The notes under the pieces: model-generated
Database searches by the model: none
Seen by the model: the letters and a program-made list of their open reading frames with translations, nothing else
Told to the model about the DNA's origin: nothing
Position numbers and translations under genes: made by a program
DNA from: G965222505 sp965222505
Lineage (GTDB): Bacteria > Bacteroidota > Rhodothermia > Rhodothermales > DATKEJ01
Assembly: GCA_965222505.1 (NCBI GenBank)
Contig: OZ244956.1
Span: forward strand, 2,604,001 to 2,668,000
Length of the DNA stretch: 64,000 nucleotides
Direction: 5' to 3'
Part shown: positions 60,583 through 64,000 of the stretch, one piece after another
How the letters are laid out: each line of letters opens with the position of its first letter
Numbering within the stretch: position 1 is the stretch's first letter

Positions 60583-63500
60583 TTAGGCGCGTCCGTGGCA
60601 GTGTTTGTATTTTTTACCACTTCCGCAAGGGCAGGGGTCGTTACGGCCCACTTGATCTCCGACGACCACCGGCTGCCGTTTCGCAGTCGGGTCTTGCCGT
60701 TGCTGTGGGTTGTTTCCTCCTCCGGTTACGCCATAGCCGGTATTGGTCTGGTGCGTCGTCTTGGCTCGGCGGCGGTCCAGTTTCGGCCCGGTGCGGCCCC
60801 GGCCACGCACAGGTGCTCGGTCCTTCTTGCCATCTTGCCCCGGCACCAGTGGCCCGGCCCGAAAGACGAGACCCACGACGGCCTCTGCGATCTCGCCCAG
60901 CATTTGCTCGAAGAGCTTGTAGGCTTCCATTTTGTATTCGAGCAACGGGTCTTTCTGCCCGAAGGCCCGCATACCGATGCCCTGCTTGACATCGTCGAGT
61001 TCGCGCAGGTGCTCGGTCCACCGGTCGTCGATGGTCGAAAGCAGGGCAACCCGTTCCAGGCCGTCGTTGATGGCTTCGCCGTGGCTCTGCATGGATTCTT
61101 CTACCGTCACGATGGAGCGCAGGAGCTTGCGGCCGTCGGTAAAGTCCACGACCAGCTTTTCGGGCTTGTTTTCCTGATCGCTGTTGACGATCTGCTGGAC
61201 GGAGTTGAAGAACGGCTGCGCCAGCGCCCGGCGTTTTTGCATGTAATGTGCGGCTGCCGCATCGTAGACGCGGTCTATCATGCCGTCTTCGCCCAGTTTG
61301 ACGAACGTCTCCCGGTCAATTTCAAAGTCGAAGGCCAGGGTCCGGAGCAGTTCTTCCCGAATGCTGTCCAGGTCACCTTCCCCGTAATGTCGTATGACGG
61401 TTTGCTCAACCACCGTGCGGAGCATGTCGAGGATATCACTGCGGAGGCGTTCCCCTTTGAGCGCGTGCATGCGCCGGTCATAAATAACTTCCCGTTGCGC
61501 GTTAAGCACATCGTCAAACTCAAGCTGGCGCTTCCGAATGCCGAAGTTGTTTTGCTCGACCTTTTTCTGGGCGCGTTCGATGCTTTTGGTGACCATCTTG
61601 TGCGTAATCACCTCGCCTTCCTGCAATCCCATACGGTCCATGATGCGGGCGGTGCGATCTTGCCCGAACAGACGCATCAGGTTGTCTTCGAGGGACACGT
61701 AGAACTGGCTGGCCCCAGGGTCTCCTTGCCGGCCTGCCCGGCCACGCAACTGCAAGTCGATCCGGCGGCTTTCATGGCGTTCGGTGCCAATGATGGCGAG
61801 GCCACCAGCTTCCTTAACGCCCGGCCCCAATTTGATGTCCGTTCCCCGACCCGCCATGTTGGTGGCAATCGTTACGGCTCCTTTCCGGCCCGCTTCGGCC
61901 ACAATCATGGCTTCACTCTTTTGCCGGTCCTGCTTGGCGTTGAGCACGTTATGGGGAATCTTGGCCCGCTTGAGCATCCGGCTCAGGGTTTCGGAAACCT
62001 CAACGGAGGTCGTCCCGACGAGCACCGGCTGCCCTTTCCGGTTGTACTCCCGAATGCGGTCGAGAACGGCGTTGTATTTCTCCCGCTTGCTGCGGTAGAC
62101 GAGGTCCTCCATGTCATCCCGAACGATGGGGCGGTTCGTCGGGATGACGATGACATCGAGTTTGTAGATCTCGTAGAACTCGGCCGCTTCCGTTTCGGCG
62201 GTCCCGGTCATACCGGCCAGCTTGGCATAGAGCCGGAAGTAGTTTTGCAGGGTGATGGTGGCGTACGTCTGCGTGGCACGTTCCACCTTCACGCTTTCCT
62301 TGGCTTCGATGGCCTGGTGCAAACCATCCGAGTAGCGCCGTCCGGAGAGCACACGGCCCGTGTGTTCATCCACGATCTGCACCTTGCCGTCCTGCACGAT
62401 GTATTCGATGTCCTTCTCGAACAGCATATAGGCTTTCAGGAGCTGGTTGACGGAGTGGATGCGCTCGGAGCGTTCGGCGTAGAGGTTGTAGACTTCGCGC
62501 TTCTGTTCTTCGAGCTGGTTACGGAGGACGCGGCGGTCATTCTGGAGTTTGTTTTCACGCTTTTCATCGCTCAGCGAGGCATCATCCCGAAGGCTTTTTT
62601 CCAGATCCTCGATGCCCTGGGCATAGGCCCCTTCCAGGCGGGCCATTTCCTCGCCGAGGTCAGGGATGATGAAGAAGTTCTGGTCGGTACCGGCGGCCTG
62701 TGCAATGAGTTGCCGCCCTTTGTCGGTCATTTCCAGGCTGCGCTGCTTTTCATCGAGGGCAAAGTACAATTCTTCATCGACGACGGGCATGTTTTTGGCG
62801 TTGTCCTGAAGATAGAAGTATTCCGTCTTCTTCAGGATCTGCTCCACACCCGGCTCAGCCTTGAGCTTGATGAGTTTCTTGTTTTTGGAATACCCGCGAT
62901 GGGCACGCAGGAGGGCCATGCCCAGTTCTTCGTCAATCTGGGCCAGTTTTTTCCGGTCGTCCTGAATCTTCTGGCGTTCGGCATAAAGCCGTTCGGCGGT
63001 ACCGACGAGCGAGGCCACAAAACGTTTTTGTGCAGTAACCAGTTTTTCAACGGACGGTTTAAGTTCGGCGAAGCGGCCTTCATCCGCGTGGGGTACCGGA
63101 CCGGATATGATGAGCGGCGTCCGGGCTTCGTCGACGAGAACGGAGTCGACTTCATCCACAATGGCGAAGTGGTGTTTGCGCTGCACCAGTTGGTCGGCAT
63201 CAATAACGAAAGAGTTGTCCCGCAGGTAATCGAACCCGAATTCGCTGTTGGTGCCGTAGGTGACATCGGCCATGTAGGCCGACCGGCGGCCTGTACTGTG
63301 GGGTTCATGCCGGTTGATGCAGTCGACCGTCATGCCGTGGAAGCCAAAAATCGGCCCCATCCATTCGGCATCACGTTCGGCCAGGTAGGGGTTGACCGTG
63401 ACGAGGTGTACACCGCGTTCGACCAGGGCATTCAGGTAGACGGGTGCGACGGCCACAAGGGTTTTGCCTTCCCCCGTTTTCATTTCCCCAATCTTACCCT

Positions 63501-64000
63501 GATGGAGCACGATCCCGCCGATGAGTTGCACATCGTAGGGCACCATGTCCCAAGTAATGGTTGCGCCACCGGCTTCCCACTGTTTGCCCTGCATCCGGCG
63601 GCAGGTCTCTTTAATGACGGCAAAAGCCTCTGGAAGTAATTCGTTCAGGGTGGCATTCGCGGTTTCGAGCCATTCCTTCTCCAGCGCGTCGAGTTCACCG
63701 AGGAGGTCGTGACGGTCATCGAGGGTCAGGTTGGCTGTGGCCGTAGGTTGGCCGTCCCCGCCGGGGGCCTCTTCCTTGGCATTGGCCAGCAATTGGGCCT
63801 TGATGTTGGCCTGATCCTGTTCGATTTCCCGAACGGCCTCCTTGATACGGGTCTTAAATTCGGCGGTTTTCCCACGTAGTTCCTCATCACTCAGCGAGGT
63901 ATACTGTTCTGCGTAGGCGTTAATTTCTTCCACGAGAGGCCACATCCGACTAACGATACGGTCGTTTTTGTTGCCTCCGAAGACCTTCTCAATAAAATTC
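60583..64000 (-). CDS. secA: Preprotein translocase ATPase SecA (start just outside window)
   Basis: About 1138 residues; the frame continues past ATG 63945 to the window edge and reads NFIEKVFGGNKNDRIVSRMW, the classical SecA N-terminus, so the true ATG begins two bases beyond 64000. NBD1 Walker A MKTGEGKT, Walker B VDEVDSVLVDEA, the preprotein cross-linking domain, NBD2 with GTDIKLGPGV and GRAGRQGDPG, and the C-terminal zinc-binding NDPCPCGSGKKYKHCHG are all present. The PPXD and scaffold region contain extra helical insertions, making it longer than Escherichia coli SecA (901). It drives post-translational export through SecYEG. Confidence 0.97.
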   Translation of the reverse strand, partial: NFIEKVFGGNKNDRIVSRMWPLVEEINAYAEQYTSLSDEELRGKTAEFKTRIKEAVREIEQDQANIKAQLLANAKEEAPGGDGQPTATANLTLDDRHDLLGELDALEKEWLETANATLNELLPEAFAVIKETCRRMQGKQWEAGGATITWDMVPYDVQLIGGIVLHQGKIGEMKTGEGKTLVAVAPVYLNALVERGVHLVTVNPYLAERDAEWMGPIFGFHGMTVDCINRHEPHSTGRRSAYMADVTYGTNSEFGFDYLRDNSFVIDADQLVQRKHHFAIVDEVDSVLVDEARTPLIISGPVPHADEGRFAELKPSVEKLVTAQKRFVASLVGTAERLYAERQKIQDDRKKLAQIDEELGMALLRAHRGYSKNKKLIKLKAEPGVEQILKKTEYFYLQDNAKNMPVVDEELYFALDEKQRSLEMTDKGRQLIAQAAGTDQNFFIIPDLGEEMARLEGAYAQGIEDLEKSLRDDASLSDEKRENKLQNDRRVLRNQLEEQKREVYNLYAERSERIHSVNQLLKAYMLFEKDIEYIVQDGKVQIVDEHTGRVLSGRRYSDGLHQAIEAKESVKVERATQTYATITLQNYFRLYAKLAGMTGTAETEAAEFYEIYKLDVIVIPTNRPIVRDDMEDLVYRSKREKYNAVLDRIREYNRKGQPVLVGTTSVEVSETLSRMLKRAKIPHNVLNAKQDRQKSEAMIVAEAGRKGAVTIATNMAGRGTDIKLGPGVKEAGGLAIIGTERHESRRIDLQLRGRAGRQGDPGASQFYVSLEDNLMRLFGQDRTARIMDRMGLQEGEVITHKMVTKSIERAQKKVEQNNFGIRKRQLEFDDVLNAQREVIYDRRMHALKGERLRSDILDMLRTVVEQTVIRHYGEGDLDSIREELLRTLAFDFEIDRETFVKLGEDGMIDRVYDAAAAHYMQKRRALAQPFFNSVQQIVNSDQENKPEKLVVDFTDGRKLLRSIVTVEESMQSHGEAINDGLERVALLSTIDDRWTEHLRELDDVKQGIGMRAFGQKDPLLEYKMEAYKLFEQMLGEIAEAVVGLVFRAGPLVPGQDGKKDRAPVRGRGRTGPKLDRRRAKTTHQTNTGYGVTGGGNNPQQRQDPTAKRQPVVVGDQVGRNDPCPCGSGKKYKHCHGRA

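Noticed and set aside
60595..63639. A 1014-residue plus-strand open frame
   Set aside because: It lies wholly antisense to secA and shows no domain of its own. Long antisense frames are common in GC-rich coding DNA.

Overview
The window looks like chromosomal DNA from a Bacteroidota/Rhodothermota-type bacterium, most likely a relative of Rhodothermales/Salinibacter. The evidence is a type IX secretion (T9SS) C-terminal sorting motif (QNYPNPFNPST), a TonB-dependent receptor with a CarboxypepD_reg-like N-terminus, DUF2279 and HzsA-like secreted proteins, weak or absent Shine-Dalgarno sites, and a tmRNA whose tag (ANDYSYAMAA) resembles the Salinibacter tag as I recall it. No rRNA, tRNA, prophage, insertion sequence or CRISPR array was seen. 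Most of the DNA is ordinary housekeeping and envelope genes.

Layout. 1-8207: end of an AbgT transporter, an AraC-type regulator, a 166-bp palindromic element, small secreted and lipoproteins, an alpha/beta hydrolase, an OmpA-like coiled-coil lipoprotein, a NUDIX protein, NAD synthetase and RuvA. 8352-10872: a PhoB/PhoR-like two-component pair followed by a queuosine-precursor transporter. 10916-18791 (minus): EcsC, a sigma-54 response regulator, UppP, an NFACT (RqcH-like) protein, a lipoprotein and a class III aminotransferase. 19032-21490: a 2-phosphoglycerate-kinase-like gene overlapping an archaeal-type phosphoglycerate mutase. 21553-27237: a giant secreted protein, a PhoU-like protein, a response regulator/PP2C phosphatase and a VOC protein.

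27293-46700 is a phosphate-acquisition island, all on the minus strand. In transcription order it starts with a TonB receptor and a T9SS-secreted partner, then a PhoB-like regulator and a complete canonical pstSCAB operon. A second operon follows: porin, phoU, pstS, a PhoU fused to a phosphatase-like domain, pstC, pstA, two pstB genes, a DUF47 protein and a PiT transporter. Arrays of GTTACC-like hexamers with an exact 11-bp period lie upstream of the porin, the second pstS, the TonB receptor and possibly the T9SS gene. These look like Pho boxes.

The most novel item is the pair of pstB genes. One has lost the LSGGQ signature but keeps Walker A/B, Q-loop and H-loop. The other keeps LSGGQ but has lost the Q-loop Gln and H-loop His. 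Together they would form exactly one complete ATP site, the logic of asymmetric ABC heterodimers, here in a phosphate importer. Next to them is a PhoU protein with a C-terminal low-molecular-weight-phosphatase-like domain whose catalytic Cys and Arg are replaced.

46885-64000 holds an MFS transporter, tmRNA, a small protein, a BNR-propeller protein, an HzsA-like haem protein, DUF2279, a phosphohexomutase, an unknown membrane protein, RecN, and SecA, which runs off the window by about two bases. Several intergenic gaps carry inverted pairs of 7-bp-period repeat arrays or perfect palindromes, which look like families of dispersed repeats.
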